Part shown: piece after piece, positions 7,320 to 15,497 of the stretch
Position numbering within the stretch: the stretch's first letter is position 1
Layout: every line of letters starts with the position of its first letter
Assembly: GCA_964640175.1 (NCBI GenBank)
Contig: CAZXFW010000007.1
Coordinates: forward strand, 1 to 64,000
Source: JACKDX01 sp964640175
GTDB lineage: Bacteria; Myxococcota_A; Polyangia; Polyangiales; GCA-016699535
DNA: 64,000 nucleotides
Reading direction: 5' to 3'
Program-made: the position numbers and the translations under genes
Notes under the pieces: generated by a model
Told to the model about the DNA's origin: nothing
Databases searched by the model: none
What the model saw: the letters and a program-made list of their open reading frames with translations, nothing else

Positions 7320-8901
7320 ACCCGAGCCCCCTCAGGTTCTGACGGATGGCCTTCTCGAGCTTCGCGCCTTCCTTGAACTGCTCATCGAGTTTGGCCACCA
7401 GGCGGGTCATCTTTTCTTCGAAGGGCTCGTCATCGTCTTCGATATCTTCGGCGCCGACGTAGCGGCCAGGGGTGAGCACGAAGTGGTGAACTTCGATTTC
7501 CTTGGTCGTTGCACTTTTGCAGAAGCCCGGCACGTCCTCGTAATTGCCAATGCCGTCGCCGCGCCAGCGGTGGTAGGTGTCGGCGATGCGCTCGATGTCC
7601 GTGTCGGTGAGCTCACGATGCACGCGGTCAATCATCGTGCCGAGCTTGCGTGCATCAATGAAGAGCGTTTCATGGGCGCGATTGCGCATCTTTTTGCCCT
7701 GGCCGCCGAGGCCATTCTTTTTGTCGCGGGATAGAAACCAAAGGCAGACGGGAATCTGGGTCGAGTAAAAAAGCTGGCCGGGTAAGGCAACCATGCAATC
7801 GACTAAGTCAGCTTCGATCATGGCTTTGCGGATGTCGCCTTCGCCGGATTGCTGCGAGGACATGCTCCCGTTTGCGAGCACAAAACCCGCCAGGCCCGTG
7901 GGCGTCAGGTGATGCAAAAAGTGCTGCACCCAGGCGAAGTTGGCGTTGCCCGCAGGCGGCACACCAAACTTCCACCGTGAATCTTCGCGCAGACGCTGCC
8001 CGCCCCAGTCGCTATCGTTGAACGGAGGGTTGGCGAGAACATAGTCCGCCTTGAGATCTTTGTGTTGGTCGTTATGGAAGCTATCGCCCCACTCGCCGCC
8101 GAGGTTTGCCTCGATGCCGCGGATCGCGAGGTTCATTTTGGCAAGACGCCACGTGGTTGGGTTGGACTCTTGGCCGTAGATGCTGATGTCGCCGATGCGA
8201 CCGCCGTGAGCCTCAACGAACTTTTCGCTGGAAACAAACATGCCGCCTGAGCCGCAGCAGGGATCAAGTACGCGGCCCTTGTAGGGCGCGAGCATGGCGA
8301 CCAGAAGGTGTACGATGCATTGAGGCGTGTAGAACTGCCCGCCTTTTTTGCCCTCGGCCGAAGCAAACGAGCTGAGGAAATACTCATAGACGCGCCCAAG
8401 TAAATCGCGTGAGCGGTTGTGCTTGTCGCCAAGGCCGAGGGTGCCGATGAGGTCAATCAGCTCGCCGAGGCGCTGCTTGTCGAGCGCAGGCCGAGCGTAC
8501 TCCTTTGGCAAAACCCCTTTGAGAGTCTTGTTGTCGCGCTCGATGGCAACCATGGCATCGTCGATGAGCTTCCCAATCGTAGGTTGTTTGGCGTTGCTCT
8601 GCAGGTGCGCCCAGCGCGCTTCTTTGGGCACCCAAAAAATGTTGTCTGCGCGGTATTCGTCTGGATCTTCGGGATCGGCGCCTTGGTCTCTTTGTGCAAG
8701 CAGCTCTAGGTGCTTTTCCTCGAACGCGTCTGAGATGTATTTCAGGAAAATCAGCCCGAGCACCACGTGCTTGTACTCAGCGGCGTCTAAATTGTTGCGA
8801 AGCTTATCGGCGGCTTGCCACAGCTTTTCCTCAAAGCCGAGGGTTGCACTGGTTTTGCGAGTTCGCTCATTCTGTTTGGTTTTGCGATTTTGAGTGGCCA
8901 T
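7309..8901 (-). CDS. hsdM: Type I restriction-modification DNA methyltransferase subunit
   Basis: An N6-adenine methyltransferase using S-adenosylmethionine; it protects host DNA and forms the core M2S complex. The 530-aa protein has an N-terminal HsdM helical domain (about 20-150), the SAM-binding motif DPCCGSGG (213-220) and the catalytic NPPF (291-294). It is the first gene of the island operon, read leftward. The ATG at 8901 follows a poor ribosome site. Upstream lies a gene-free stretch ending at a hisD fragment, so the operon promoter is probably between 8902 and 9070, though no convincing -35/-10 pair was identified. Confidence 0.95.
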   Translation of the reverse strand: MATQNRKTKQNERTRKTSATLGFEEKLWQAADKLRNNLDAAEYKHVVLGLIFLKYISDAFEEKHLELLAQRDQGADPEDPDEYRADNIFWVPKEARWAHLQSNAKQPTIGKLIDDAMVAIERDNKTLKGVLPKEYARPALDKQRLGELIDLIGTLGLGDKHNRSRDLLGRVYEYFLSSFASAEGKKGGQFYTPQCIVHLLVAMLAPYKGRVLDPCCGSGGMFVSSEKFVEAHGGRIGDISIYGQESNPTTWRLAKMNLAIRGIEANLGGEWGDSFHNDQHKDLKADYVLANPPFNDSDWGGQRLREDSRWKFGVPPAGNANFAWVQHFLHHLTPTGLAGFVLANGSMSSQQSGEGDIRKAMIEADLVDCMVALPGQLFYSTQIPVCLWFLSRDKKNGLGGQGKKMRNRAHETLFIDARKLGTMIDRVHRELTDTDIERIADTYHRWRGDGIGNYEDVPGFCKSATTKEIEVHHFVLTPGRYVGAEDIEDDDEPFEEKMTRLVAKLDEQFKEGAKLEKAIRQNLRGLGYGG

Positions 8902-9102
8902 CCCAATAGAAATTCACAGTGAAGAGACAAGAATCGGCGGTGATGCCAATGGCCACAGCATACAACTTCAAAGACCTTCGGGAAACCACGCACCCACATG
9001 AGTTGAAAATGATTTCGGATAATCAGGGAACGCCTTACTTAATTCCAAACACGTTAAGCTCACCTCTCAGAAATGGGTAAGGTGTTCCCGAATTTTTCAG
9101 GC
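8902..9102. other. Gene-free leader of hsd operon and island edge
   Basis: No gene is seen. Together with the hisD relic and 9322-9518 it forms about 600 bp without an intact gene. The right part carries the second copy of the flanking repeat and ends where hisD homology begins abruptly. Confidence 0.4.
9071..9092 (+). repeat. Right copy of island-flanking direct repeat
   Basis: Matches 122-143 at 19 of 22 bases (core GGTAAGGTGT) in the same orientation. It sits about 10 bp from the point where the hisD remnant starts, so it probably marks the right end of inserted DNA. Confidence 0.45.
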
Positions 9103-9321
9103 GCAGAAGTGTTTGGAGATTACGGAGCGGGGCCGAACCACGCGCTTCCCACAGGGGGCGCGGCACGGTTTACAGGCGGGCTCTCCGTGTTTAACTTCTT
9201 GCGCATTCGTACGTGGCTCCATTTGGATGACATGCATGGCGCTGCTCCTTTGGCTCGCGATGTCGCAGAGCTTGCCCAGCTTGAAGGCCTCGAAGGCCAC
9301 GCCCGCGCCGCCACCTATTGA
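9103..9321 (+). pseudogene. hisD: 3' fragment of histidinol dehydrogenase gene
   Basis: The frame encodes about 72 residues that match the C-terminal end of histidinol dehydrogenase: AEVFGDYGAGPNHALPTGG, then RFTGGLSVFNFLRIRTWL and the terminal LEGLEGHARAA. The remaining roughly 350 residues of the enzyme, including the rest of the active site, are absent upstream, where the island-flanking repeat begins. The fragment ends at TGA 9319-9321. It is a dead relic, and either a complete hisD exists elsewhere or the fragment arrived with the island. Confidence 0.8.
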
Positions 9322-9518
9322 GAAAATTCATTAGCCCCACCTCATGAGCGCTGCTATAGTTACTCATCATAGTAAAAATAACACTAATACTAACTATCGT
9401 AAGGGAATAACCGAGTTAATCACCTAACGCACTCCAGGAAAAATCCTAGACTGCCTTTGTTATAAAAGGTCGCCAATGCGATTGGCTCGGGGTTCGTATG
9501 AGTTTGGAGGAAAAAAGG

Positions 9519-9842
9519 ATGAAGATTAAGCAGTTTCTACTAATTGCAGGTGCGGTGCTTGTTGTGGGTTGTGGAAGCGATGATGATGAAGTGAGCGATG
9601 AGGCGCGACTCGAAAGCTGCAAAGCCGCATGCGACAAAGTCGAACAATGCGATCTCTACGACGAAGTGGACATGAGCAGACCGTTGTCGGCGTGCTACAT
9701 CGATTGCAATGAGCTTGTTAGAAATTCCGATCCTTGCCCGAATCAGCAGGAGTTGTTGGACGAGCTCAATGCCTGCAATCAGGGCGCGTGTGATCAGTAT
9801 GTCGATTGTGTCACCAACATCATCGGCGGCTGCGGTGACTAA
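9519..9842 (+). CDS. Small Cys-rich lipoprotein
   Basis: A 107-aa predicted outer-membrane or periplasmic lipoprotein of unknown role. The start at 9519 is preferred over 9498 because GGAGG (9506-9510) lies 8 bases ahead of it and the resulting N-terminus, MKIKQFLLIAGAVLVVGC, is a textbook lipoprotein signal with Cys18. The mature part is acidic and has eight or more Cys in a pattern suggesting disulfides (CKAACDKVEQC, CYIDC, CNQGACDQYVDC). Similar short Cys-patterned lipoproteins are common in myxobacteria-like genomes. Confidence 0.75.
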   Translation: MKIKQFLLIAGAVLVVGCGSDDDEVSDEARLESCKAACDKVEQCDLYDEVDMSRPLSACYIDCNELVRNSDPCPNQQELLDELNACNQGACDQYVDCVTNIIGGCGD

Positions 9843-9860
9843 GCTTTATGACATAAAGCT
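9842..9860. other. 19-bp interrupted palindrome at lipoprotein stop codon
   Basis: AGCTTTATG-A-CATAAAGCT has perfect 9-base arms around one central base and starts at the last base of the stop codon. It could be a weak terminator (no T-run follows directly, only a T-rich stretch) or a protein-binding site. Confidence 0.35.
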
Positions 9861-9930
9861 GCTTCTAGTTCTTTCCCTGGATTAGGTAATAGGTGTCTCG
9901 GGAAACGATTTACCTGCGGGGGAGGTAACT

Positions 9931-10995
9931 ATGACACGTATGCAAATTGCTTGGTTGCGGTGCTGTGGATGCGTGCTAGCCTGGCAGATGTCTATTATCC
10001 GCCAGTATTTTATAGAGATACTTATCGGGCTATTTGCGGCATCGTGCACGGCCCACCCCAATCCTCTGCCTGACGAAGACAACGCGGCTATCATTGGCGG
10101 CCATGATGCCGAGCCAGGCAAATGGCCGTGGATGGTTTCGCTGCACACTCCCCAGGAAACGTTCGACAGTCCATCACCCCTGCTTGATGCAGGTGTCATT
10201 GATGCGGGGATATTCGACAGTCCATCACCCCTGCTTGATGCAGGTGTCATTGATGCGGGGATAACAGACGACAGTAACCTCGGTGGCGAATTGAGTGGCC
10301 AAGATCAAGTCCACATTCGCATGCAACATATGTGCGGTGGTTCGCTGATCCTTCCGCAGTGGGTGTTGACGGCAGCCCACTGTGTGGAAGATGGAGGGGC
10401 TTTTGAGATACGTCATACCACATCCAAACTCTCTGAGGCGGAGGCTGGCATTCGCGTGGTGCAGGTTGTGATGTATCCAGAATATGACCCGGAAACTGCG
10501 ACTGGAGATCTTGCATTGCTGCGTTTGGAACGACCCATAATAGCTGAGAAGTATCCTACCGTTGCGACAGCATCGCTTGAGCAGCGCCTAGCGCCTTCGG
10601 GCGTACAAGCCACAACCCTGGGTTGGGGAATAACCGATGATTTCAACGAGACGACTCCAGATGCATTGCAGGAGTTGCAATTGCGTATTTTCCCTGAGGC
10701 TGTGTGCGATAAGTACGCTTACGCTACGGATGACGGCGCGCGCCTGAACTATGACCACGAACACATGCTGTGTGCAGGCTTTCTCACTGAAGATAAAGGC
10801 ACATGCAATGGAGACAGTGGCGGGCCTTTGTTTGTGTTGGATGATACTGGCCGAGCGCTGCTTGTGGGGATCACGTCCTGGGGCGAGGAATGTGGAGGAA
10901 GCAACAACTACCTTGAGGGTTTCGCCAGGGTATCCCGCTACCACGATTGGGTTTTCCAGGTGATCGCGGACGAGTTGCGTTATCATCCGCACTAG
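9931..10995 (+). CDS. Secreted trypsin-fold (S1) serine protease with duplicated loop
   Basis: A 354-aa exported protease. GGGGAGG just ahead supports the ATG at 9931; a second ATG at 9988 would give a more usual signal peptide. A lipobox-like AASC puts Cys39 at the possible lipidation site. The mature chain has the activation-type IIGG (54-57) and the catalytic triad His150 (TAAH), Asp193 (DLALL) and Ser296 (GDSGG). The residue six before Ser296 is Gly290, not Asp, so trypsin-like Arg/Lys specificity is unlikely (inference). A Pro/Asp-Ala-Gly-rich insertion of two identical 17-residue units (78-111) sits in a surface loop between the N-terminal strand and the His region. The substrate is unknown. 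Confidence 0.9.
   Translation: MTRMQIAWLRCCGCVLAWQMSIIRQYFIEILIGLFAASCTAHPNPLPDEDNAAIIGGHDAEPGKWPWMVSLHTPQETFDSPSPLLDAGVIDAGIFDSPSPLLDAGVIDAGITDDSNLGGELSGQDQVHIRMQHMCGGSLILPQWVLTAAHCVEDGGAFEIRHTTSKLSEAEAGIRVVQVVMYPEYDPETATGDLALLRLERPIIAEKYPTVATASLEQRLAPSGVQATTLGWGITDDFNETTPDALQELQLRIFPEAVCDKYAYATDDGARLNYDHEHMLCAGFLTEDKGTCNGDSGGPLFVLDDTGRALLVGITSWGEECGGSNNYLEGFARVSRYHDWVFQVIADELRYHPH
10162..10263 (+). repeat. Perfect 51-bp tandem duplication in protease gene
   Basis: Bases 10162-10212 and 10213-10263 are identical, each coding FDSPSPLLDAGVIDAGI. The unit is a multiple of three, so copy number changes would keep the frame. Confidence 0.95.
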
Positions 10996-11063
10996 ACGAC
11001 TCACAAACGGGGTGCGGACGAGCGCCCATGGCTGGGGCACGATCTTTGTTATTTTGCCATTTC

Positions 11064-11077
11064 CTTAGTTAACTAAG
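11064..11077. promoter_or_regulatory. 14-bp perfect palindrome upstream of RND pump genes
   Basis: CTTAGTTAACTAAG lies about 20 bp upstream of the predicted -35 box of the efflux operon. It fits a dimeric regulator site, as efflux genes are commonly controlled by TetR- or MarR-type proteins. No regulator gene is adjacent. Confidence 0.4.
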
Positions 11078-11097
11078 AGAAATTCCAAAGGGCAAGA

Positions 11098-11125
11098 TTG
11101 AACTCTGGGCCAAACACGCTATAAC
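11098..11125 (+). promoter_or_regulatory. Predicted sigma70-type promoter of RND pump genes
   Basis: TTGAAC (11098-11103), a 16-bp spacer and TATAAC (11120-11125). Transcription would begin near 11132, leaving a leader of about 16 bases before the GTG at 11148. Confidence 0.5.
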
Positions 11126-11147
11126 CTGGCCACATTTTGGATTGCCT

Positions 11148-12293
11148 GTGGCCAGAAAAATAGCAATTACTGTTTTTGCCCTGATTGGGGTAGTCGTGGT
11201 GTTGGGCGGGATTAAAGGCCTGCAAATCTCTGAGCTTATTGCGCAGGGCAAGTCCTACACTCCGCCTCCTGAAGTAGTGACGGCCTCAAAGGTCAACTAT
11301 GAGCACTGGGCACCGACACTTACGGCCATCGGTTCGGTTGTCGCTTCTCAAGGCGTGACCGTCAGTGCGGAGGGATCGGGCACGGTCCGTCGCATTGCGT
11401 TTGAGTCAGGGGCGGTGGTTCGTCAGGGAACACTGTTGGTCACATTGGACACGGACACAGAGCAGGCAGAGCTCGCCTCGGCCGAGGCAACGGCTACGCT
11501 TAAGAAGCTTACCTTAGAGCGTACGCAACGGTTGTTCGATACCGGTGCTGTAGCGAAGGCGGCGTTGGACACGGCACAAGCTGAGGCAACGCAGTCACAA
11601 GCTCAGGTTAACAACATTCGTTCAATCATTGCCAAGAAAACCATTCGTGCTCCATTTTCGGGGCGTTTGGGCATCCGACAGGTCAACGTGGGGGAGTTTT
11701 TGAACGCAGGTGCTCCCATTGTCTCGTTGCAGTCGTTTGATCCGATTCTTATCGATTTTTCATTGCCGCAGCAGCACGTTGCCACGGTCAAGACGGGCCA
11801 AACTGTCTATGTGACGAGCAACGCGTTTGCTGGCAAAGAGTTCAAGGCCGAACTGACTGCCATTAATCCCGACGTGGATGTGTCCACCCGCAACGTGCGG
11901 ATGCAGGCAACGCTGAGCAATCCTGAAGGACAGTTGCGCCCCGGCATGTTTGTGGATGTGAAGATCATGTTCTCTGAACCCAAAAAGGTGCTCACGGTGC
12001 CAGCTACTGCGGTGATCTATGCGCCCTATGGAGACTCTGTGTTTGTGGTGGAAAAAGGAACCGGAAAAGAGGTGAACGGAGCTACCCAAGACCCACACAA
12101 GCTTTTTGCACGACAGCAGTTTGTGCGTTTGGAAGAAACACGGGGCGACATGGTGGCTGTGTTATCTGGCTTGAAAGAAGGGCAGCAAGTGGTTACCAGT
12201 GGGGCGTTCAAGCTTCGTCCTGGCGCCGAAGTTAAAGTATCCCACGTTGGCGCAACCAAGCCTCACACGGTTTCTACGCCTTCTGATTCCTAA
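11148..12293 (+). CDS. RND efflux periplasmic adaptor (membrane fusion protein)
   Basis: The adaptor bridges an inner-membrane RND pump and an outer-membrane channel. One N-terminal membrane anchor (about 4-20 from the GTG) is followed by the split lipoyl/biotinyl domain, an alpha-hairpin (SAEATATLKKLTLERTQRL...), the IRAPFSGRLGIRQVNVGEF hallmark and the beta-barrel and membrane-proximal domains. There is no lipobox. GTG 11148 is chosen because GGA lies six bases ahead; TTG 11142 is the alternative and would leave no room for a ribosome site. The permease follows 17 bp downstream, with no TolC-type gene in this operon. The substrate is unknown. Confidence 0.85.
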   Translation: MARKIAITVFALIGVVVVLGGIKGLQISELIAQGKSYTPPPEVVTASKVNYEHWAPTLTAIGSVVASQGVTVSAEGSGTVRRIAFESGAVVRQGTLLVTLDTDTEQAELASAEATATLKKLTLERTQRLFDTGAVAKAALDTAQAEATQSQAQVNNIRSIIAKKTIRAPFSGRLGIRQVNVGEFLNAGAPIVSLQSFDPILIDFSLPQQHVATVKTGQTVYVTSNAFAGKEFKAELTAINPDVDVSTRNVRMQATLSNPEGQLRPGMFVDVKIMFSEPKKVLTVPATAVIYAPYGDSVFVVEKGTGKEVNGATQDPHKLFARQQFVRLEETRGDMVAVLSGLKEGQQVVTSGAFKLRPGAEVKVSHVGATKPHTVSTPSDS

Positions 12294-12310
12294 CATGAGT
12301 TAATGACTGC

Positions 12311-15300
12311 ATGAATCTGACTGAACCCTTCATTCGACGACCTGTGCTGGCGGCTGTTGTCAGCCTGGTGATTGTTGTAGCTGGCTTGCAGTCGATACGA
12401 TCGCTTACTGTACGTCAGTATCCAAAAAGCGAGAACGCCGCTATTACGGTGACGACCGCGTACATTGGTGCAAACGCAGAGCTGGTGCGAGGGTTTATTA
12501 CCACCCCGCTTGAACGCGCGATTGCAGCGGCAGATGGCGTTGATTACATTGAATCTCAAAGCTCCCAGGGCGTTTCGACCATTCGGGCTCAGCTCAAGCT
12601 GAATTACGATGCCACGAAGGCACTTGCAGAGCTGAGCTCCAAGGTCGATCAAGTGCGCGGAGACCTTCCGCCTGAAGCCGAAGTTCCCATCATTAATATC
12701 GAATCTACGGACAATCAGTTTGCTTCGGCGTACATTAGTTTTTCATCCAAAGTTCTGGAACAAAACGAGATTACCGACTTTTTAACGCGGTCAATTCAGC
12801 CGCGGCTGACTTCGGTTGACGGGGTGCAAAAAGCGGACATTTTGGGTGCCCGAAATTTCGCCATGCGCATTTGGCTAAAACCCGACCGCATGGCTGCGCT
12901 TGGAGTGACCCCCGAGCAAGTTCGCGGAGCGCTTGCTGCCAATAACTACCTTTCTGCCATTGGCCGGACCAAAGGCGCGTTGATCCAAGTTAACTTGACT
13001 GCAAACACAGACTTGCAGTCGGTTAAGGAATTTCAACAACTTACTGTTCGTGAAAAAGATGGCGTGATCGTTAGGCTTGAAGATATCGCCGACGTGGTGC
13101 TTGGTGCAGAGGACTACGACACCGAGGTTCGGTTTTCGGGCAAGACAGCAGTGTTCATTGGTGTGTGGACGCTGCCCAGCGCAAACGCCCTTGATGTCAT
13201 GAAGCGGATTCGCAAAGAGATCAAGGAGATTAAAGCAGAGCTTCCCGAGCAGATTGACGTTAGGATTGCCTACGATGGCACGGAATACATCGAGAGTGCC
13301 ATCGACGATGTTGTCTCTACGCTCCTTGAGACGTTGGTCATCGTTGTCATTGTCATTTTCCTGTTTCTTGGCTCGCTCCGATCGGTGCTTGTGCCTGTGG
13401 TTGCAATCCCGGTGTCTTTGATCGGCGCGGTGTTTCTGATGCAAGTGCTTGGCTTCACCATCAACTTGCTGACGTTGCTTGCGATTGTGCTTTCAGTGGG
13501 GCTTGTGGTGGACGATGCCATTGTGGTGGTCGAGAACGTCGAGCGACACCTTAGGCAGGGAAAAACGGGCATCGAGGCCGCGCTCTTGGGCGCGCAAGAG
13601 CTGGTTGGGCCCATCATCGCCATGACCATCACGCTTGCGGCGGTTTACTTGCCTATCGGGCTACAGGGTGGTCTGACTGGGTCGTTGTTTCGTGAGTTTG
13701 CGTTTACCTTAGGTAGCGCTGTGGCTATCTCTGGTGTGGTCGCGCTGACGCTATCGCCTGTGATGTCTGCTAAGCTGATTCGTGAAGAAGACAGCAGGCA
13801 GTGGCTTGCGGTGCGCATCAATCGTGGGTTCGAGCGGCTGACACGATTGTATGCACGCATGTTAGGCTCAACGTTGCGTATGCGTCCTGCGGTGTACACG
13901 GCATGGATCGTACTTTCGTTGCTAGCGGTGGTGCTTTTTATGCAGTCCCCGAAAGAGCTTGCGCCGGCAGAAGATCAAGGCGTGATCTTTGGCATCATGG
14001 AAACGCCTGCCAACGCCACACTCGATCAGATGATTCCGTACGCTGAAGCAGCCAATGACGCATTATTAAGCACCAAAGAAGCAAACTTCACATTTCAGAT
14101 CACGATGCCTACGATGGGATTTGGCGGCATGGGCCTGACGCCTTGGGATCAACGCGAGCGCACTGCGTTTGAGATCCTCCCAGAAGTGACAGAGAAGCTG
14201 CAGGCAATTCCGGGCATCCGTATGTTTCCCATTGTGCCGCCGGCGTTGCCGGGGGGAGGCCAGTTTCCCGTGGAGTTTGTTATCTCGTCCACCGCTGACA
14301 CTCCTCAGATTTTAAAATACGCAGAACAAATTCAACAGCGCGCCACCATGAGCGGGATTTTTGCATTTCCGCCTATTATAGACGTCAAGATTGATCAGCC
14401 GCAGAGCCAGCTGGTGTTTGATCGTGACAAAGTGGCTGCGCTTGGCTTGGACTTGAGAACAGTGGGCAGCGATGTCGCAGCGGCAGTGGGTGGCAACTAC
14501 GTCAATCGTTTTAATATTGCAGGGCGAAGCTACAAAGTGATTCCGCAGATCAAGCGAACAGAGCGCCTCAATCCGAGCCAAATCACTGATTTATACGTGA
14601 CGGGGCCCGCAGGCCAATCGATTCCTCTGAGTACGATTGCTACCCTCACGAACAGCGTGGAGCCGCGGTCCTTGAATCGCTTTCAGCAACTTAACTCGGT
14701 CAAGTTAAGCGGCGTTGCCATTCGTCCGCTTGATGAAGCACTGGGCTATCTAGAGGGTCAGGCATCGAAGCTACTTCCCAAAGGGTATGTCGTGGACTAC
14801 ACAGGTGAGTCCAGGCAACTTCGAACGGAGGGCAATGCTTTTTTGCCGGCATTGAACTTGGCCGTGATCTTCATCTTTCTTGTGCTGGCGGCGCAGTTTA
14901 ACAGTTTTCGAGATCCTTTTATCATTCTGGCAGGATCGGTGCCTTTGGCCATGTTTGGTGCGCTGATTGTGACTTTCCTAAAAATGCCCAACCCCAACAT
15001 GCCGTTTTGGACCGATGGTTGGACCACGACGCTGAATGTGTATTCCCAAGTTGGGTTGGTGACTTTGGTCGGGCTGGTTGCCAAAAATGGGATCCTAATT
15101 GTTGAGTTTGCAAATGTGCTTCAAAGACAAGGTCAGAAAAAAATCGCGGCGATTCAAGAAGCTTCGTTGACGCGTCTAAGGCCAATCCTGATGACCACTG
15201 CTGCTACCATTTGTGGACATTTCCCGTTGACGTTGGTCTCAGGACCTGGCGCTGAGGCCCGCAACAGCATTGGCCTTGTGCTTGTCACTGGCATGGCAGT

Positions 15301-15394
15301 GGGGACGCTCTTTACGTTGTTCATCGTCCCGTCACTCTACATACTCATTGCAAAAGACCACGCGAAGGACTTCGCTCTTGGTCCGACGGCTTAG
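12311..15394 (+). CDS. RND multidrug efflux permease (AcrB/MexB-like, HAE1 type)
   Basis: A 1027-aa proton-driven inner-membrane exporter, of normal length. The MNLTEPFIRRPVLAAVVSLV start forms TM1. The proton-relay Asp pair is present in TM4 (VGLVVDDAIVVVENVERH), and the TM10 Lys is in GLVAKNGILIVEFAN. Two large periplasmic porter/docking loops separate the membrane blocks. It is co-transcribed with the adaptor immediately upstream and must borrow an outer-membrane channel, possibly the TolC-like protein encoded at 51888. The substrate class cannot be read from the sequence. Confidence 0.93.
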   Translation: MNLTEPFIRRPVLAAVVSLVIVVAGLQSIRSLTVRQYPKSENAAITVTTAYIGANAELVRGFITTPLERAIAAADGVDYIESQSSQGVSTIRAQLKLNYDATKALAELSSKVDQVRGDLPPEAEVPIINIESTDNQFASAYISFSSKVLEQNEITDFLTRSIQPRLTSVDGVQKADILGARNFAMRIWLKPDRMAALGVTPEQVRGALAANNYLSAIGRTKGALIQVNLTANTDLQSVKEFQQLTVREKDGVIVRLEDIADVVLGAEDYDTEVRFSGKTAVFIGVWTLPSANALDVMKRIRKEIKEIKAELPEQIDVRIAYDGTEYIESAIDDVVSTLLETLVIVVIVIFLFLGSLRSVLVPVVAIPVSLIGAVFLMQVLGFTINLLTLLAIVLSVGLVVDDAIVVVENVERHLRQGKTGIEAALLGAQELVGPIIAMTITLAAVYLPIGLQGGLTGSLFREFAFTLGSAVAISGVVALTLSPVMSAKLIREEDSRQWLAVRINRGFERLTRLYARMLGSTLRMRPAVYTAWIVLSLLAVVLFMQSPKELAPAEDQGVIFGIMETPANATLDQMIPYAEAANDALLSTKEANFTFQITMPTMGFGGMGLTPWDQRERTAFEILPEVTEKLQAIPGIRMFPIVPPALPGGGQFPVEFVISSTADTPQILKYAEQIQQRATMSGIFAFPPIIDVKIDQPQSQLVFDRDKVAALGLDLRTVGSDVAAAVGGNYVNRFNIAGRSYKVIPQIKRTERLNPSQITDLYVTGPAGQSIPLSTIATLTNSVEPRSLNRFQQLNSVKLSGVAIRPLDEALGYLEGQASKLLPKGYVVDYTGESRQLRTEGNAFLPALNLAVIFIFLVLAAQFNSFRDPFIILAGSVPLAMFGALIVTFLKMPNPNMPFWTDGWTTTLNVYSQVGLVTLVGLVAKNGILIVEFANVLQRQGQKKIAAIQEASLTRLRPILMTTAATICGHFPLTLVSGPGAEARNSIGLVLVTGMAVGTLFTLFIVPSLYILIAKDHAKDFALGPTA

Positions 15395-15497
15395 CATTCT
15401 GTAGTGCCACAACCCGTCTGGAGACATTGTGCGTGTTGTTTTGATCCACTCGGCTGGCGCGCTAATCGCCGCGCCACATCAAGCATGCTTGGCAATC

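Noticed and set aside
10162..10263. Possible CRISPR-like repeat
   Set aside because: Two contiguous 51-bp copies with no spacers, inside a protease coding frame.
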